Shown here in pieces: positions 62,533 through 64,000 of a stretch of DNA of 64,000 nt. The notes beneath the pieces are model-generated. The model ran no database searches. It was not told the origin of the DNA and saw nothing but the letters and a program-made list of their open reading frames with translations. Within the stretch, counting starts at the first letter, position 1. Each line of letters starts with the position of its first letter. Position numbers and translations under genes: made by a program. Origin of the DNA: Desnuesiella massiliensis (GTDB taxonomy: Bacteria; Bacillota; Clostridia; Clostridiales; Clostridiaceae); assembly GCF_001403615.1 (NCBI RefSeq), contig NZ_LN879455.1, forward strand, positions 372,001-436,000. Reading direction: 5' to 3'.

Positions 62533-62562
62533 GAAAAAAGCGACTTTGGTCGCTTTTTTGAA
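62533..62562 (+). terminator. Terminator of the ZIP gene
   Basis: AAAAAAGCGAC pairs with GTCGCTTTTTT around TTTG; same hairpin as at 54387. Confidence 0.78.
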
Positions 62563-62616
62563 TTGTGCTCTGTACATTGTGCATTAAATAAAAATTGCTT
62601 CGTAATTTTTATTTAA
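62560..62616. repeat. C-family repeat fragment (right end)
   Basis: AATTGTGC...ATTGTGCATTAAATAAAAATTGC and the terminal hairpin with AATTTTTATTT match the right ends at 42875 and 56080. The left part and the inner GCGTGGCTAA hairpin are missing. It ends just before the stop of the GerMN gene. Confidence 0.55.
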
Positions 62617-62618
62617 AA

Positions 62619-63710
62619 TCAGTTCATTTTAAAGCATCTATCATAATTAACAGAAAAAGCTTCATCTTTTTTCGTGGTAATATGGCCAGAATTATAAGGC
62701 TTTCCATCTAGGGTTATCAATACTTTATCTGCCTTATAATTGTAGCCAAGGGTATTGACTATGGCTTGAAGAAAATTAATTTCCACGCCACCGCCTAGGC
62801 CCATTTCTTTTACAAAATTATTAGAAAAGTCTATATGAAGAATCCCTTTTTCTTCTAATAATTCTATTTTGTTTATTTTTATATTACTCTTAATAGGTAT
62901 AAGCTCTTTTCTAGGAGTCTTCCTAAAATTTTCATCAAGAATAATTTTAAGCTGTGCAGCTTCTTGCTGTGCCATGGTTTTATCCACATAAAGTATTTTA
63001 TCTTCTACAGCATTATAATAGAAAAATCTATAGCTTTCAATAAATGGTGAATTCTCCTCTATAGATTTTATTTCAGTTAAAAATTCAGCACCATTAGTTG
63101 TAAATAAGGTTTTTATCAATCCTAAGTCCTTAGCAAAATATTCTTTAAAGGTATATTCCTTAGTTTGAGAAGTTACCTCTACAACCTTAAACTTTCCGGC
63201 TTTTGTATCTAAATCCATATCTACAGCAGTTATGGTTTTTGTCACACCATCATTAGTTTTCCAATTAGTACCCACTTTTATAGGATTTTTAAGATATACT
63301 TCCTCTTTAGGGGAATTCATAGATAATACATTTTTCTTAGCATAAAATTCAGGGCTTCTATATACTGTGAATACTCCTTCCTTTCTTTCTTCAAGCACAT
63401 TAACTACAGTGGTACCTCCATTAGAGGTCTTAAGCTGAACTCTGTTATCCTTTGAGTACTCTACATAGGTTTGTTCTCCGCCATTTTCAAAGCCTCCTAA
63501 ATAAGATATTTTCATATTAACTTTTTTAGGCATAAAATCTTTAGCAGAATATTTAAGTTCTTCCTCTGTGGATTTAGTATCTTTATTACCAGACACGGTT
63601 ACTACATTCTTTTCATTAACTTCCTTGGAGCTGTCGGGCTTATTTGTGCAGGAGGTTAATACTATAGTAGAGAGTAGCAATAGACAGAGAGGAAGGGATT
63701 TTATTTTCAT
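62619..63710 (-). CDS. GerMN-domain lipoprotein
   Basis: 363 residues. Signal peptide with lipobox VLTSC. Central beta-rich region of about 180 residues of unknown type, then a C-terminal GerMN (sporulation/germination) domain: IDFSNNFVKEMGLGGGVEINFLQAIVNTLGYNYKADKVLITLDGKPYNSGH. ATG 63710 follows GGAGAG by eight bases (an ATG at 63719 is too close). GerM-type domains act at the forespore envelope; here the role is inferred. Confidence 0.85.
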   Translation of the reverse strand: MKIKSLPLCLLLLSTIVLTSCTNKPDSSKEVNEKNVVTVSGNKDTKSTEEELKYSAKDFMPKKVNMKISYLGGFENGGEQTYVEYSKDNRVQLKTSNGGTTVVNVLEERKEGVFTVYRSPEFYAKKNVLSMNSPKEEVYLKNPIKVGTNWKTNDGVTKTITAVDMDLDTKAGKFKVVEVTSQTKEYTFKEYFAKDLGLIKTLFTTNGAEFLTEIKSIEENSPFIESYRFFYYNAVEDKILYVDKTMAQQEAAQLKIILDENFRKTPRKELIPIKSNIKINKIELLEEKGILHIDFSNNFVKEMGLGGGVEINFLQAIVNTLGYNYKADKVLITLDGKPYNSGHITTKKDEAFSVNYDRCFKMN

Positions 63711-63744
63711 TAAAAACACTCTCCTTCATATAATATATATTCAA

Positions 63745-64000
63745 TTACAATGATGCTTCTTCTCGTAGCTTTTTAGGCAAACTATTAAATACTAGATCAT
63801 AGGAGTTATCAATCATCCAAAATAAATGCTCTTTTATAATATAATCCTCTATTATCACTGTATTCCAATGCTTTTTATTTAAGTGATATCCAGGTATTAT
63901 GTAAGAATACTCTTGTCTTAAGCTATCTGCCAATAAAGGTTCGCATTTTAAAGATATATTTACCTTTCCTTCCTTGTTTGAAATCAGAGCAAACATTTTG
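63745..64000 (-). CDS. MmcQ/YjbR family protein (5' end beyond window)
   Basis: At least 84 residues. KMFALISNKEGKVNISLKCEP, PGYHLNKKHWNTVIIE and HLFWMIDNSYDLVFNSLP are the YjbR DNA-binding-like fold signatures. The frame is open across 64000, and full members have about 115 residues, so roughly 30 are missing. Function of the family is unsettled. Confidence 0.82.
   Translation of the reverse strand, partial: KMFALISNKEGKVNISLKCEPLLADSLRQEYSYIIPGYHLNKKHWNTVIIEDYIIKEHLFWMIDNSYDLVFNSLPKKLREEASL

Overview
This is a 64 kb stretch of an AT-rich Gram-positive chromosome. Very strong GGAGG-type ribosome binding sites, sigma-A promoters, many two-component systems, sigma-54 control of an alcohol dehydrogenase, an electron-bifurcating NfnAB-type pair and spore-linked families (GerMN, CotH, Mn catalase, DUF2935) all point to an anaerobic spore former of the Clostridium group. 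The species cannot be named from sequence alone. No rRNA, tRNA, CRISPR array, prophage or intact insertion sequence was seen.

Layout. 0-10.3 kb: a CPBP protease, a MocR regulator divergent from a GNAT enzyme, then a two-component system flanked by an S41 protease and an ABC-2 export system; a shared palindrome suggests these are one regulon. 10.4-13.4 kb: a lysine riboswitch controlling a complete amino-acid ABC importer. 13.5-19.5 kb: an unknown Cys-rich protein, an AraC-type DNA-binding protein, a ClpP paralogue, a TipA-like MerR regulator with its own 19-bp-spacer promoter, oleate hydratase and a DsbA/FrnE-like protein. 19.7-25 kb: a heterodimeric ABC exporter facing a TetR-membrane protein-GNAT group. 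25.4-34.2 kb: envelope-related genes (response regulator-kinase-lipoprotein, amidase, alpha/beta hydrolase, PadR plus a HAAS-SEDS fusion, an ECF sigma factor with its DUF4179 anti-sigma). 34.4-39.6 kb: a two-component system divergent from a VTC-DUF4956-CotH operon. 39.8-42.2 kb: TetR plus an ABC-2 exporter. 42.9-48.6 kb: NfnAB-type oxidoreductase, butanediol-type dehydrogenase and its probable sigma-54 activator. 48.9-54.4 kb: MATE, GPH symporter, SulP transporter and a secreted Mn-type superoxide dismutase. 54.4-55.9 kb: a group II intron with a gutted maturase. 56-64 kb: TudS-like protein with a divergent ECF S component, Mn catalase, DUF2935, SDR, amidase-domain protein, MORN-repeat protein, ZIP transporter, GerMN lipoprotein and a YjbR protein cut by the window end.

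The most unusual content is intergenic. Two families of highly structured palindromic repeats (A, 108 bp, four copies; B, about 100 bp, two copies) show compensatory base changes in their stems and are joined end to end at one locus. A third family (C, about 210 bp) hosts the group II intron, and an empty copy elsewhere in the window defines the intron ends to the base. Other notable regulatory structures are a 19-bp perfect palindrome inside the promoter next to the PadR/SEDS genes, a 14-bp hairpin that would bury the ribosome binding site of the superoxide dismutase, an 11-bp tandem repeat before the VTC operon, and an apparent attenuator before the MATE gene.
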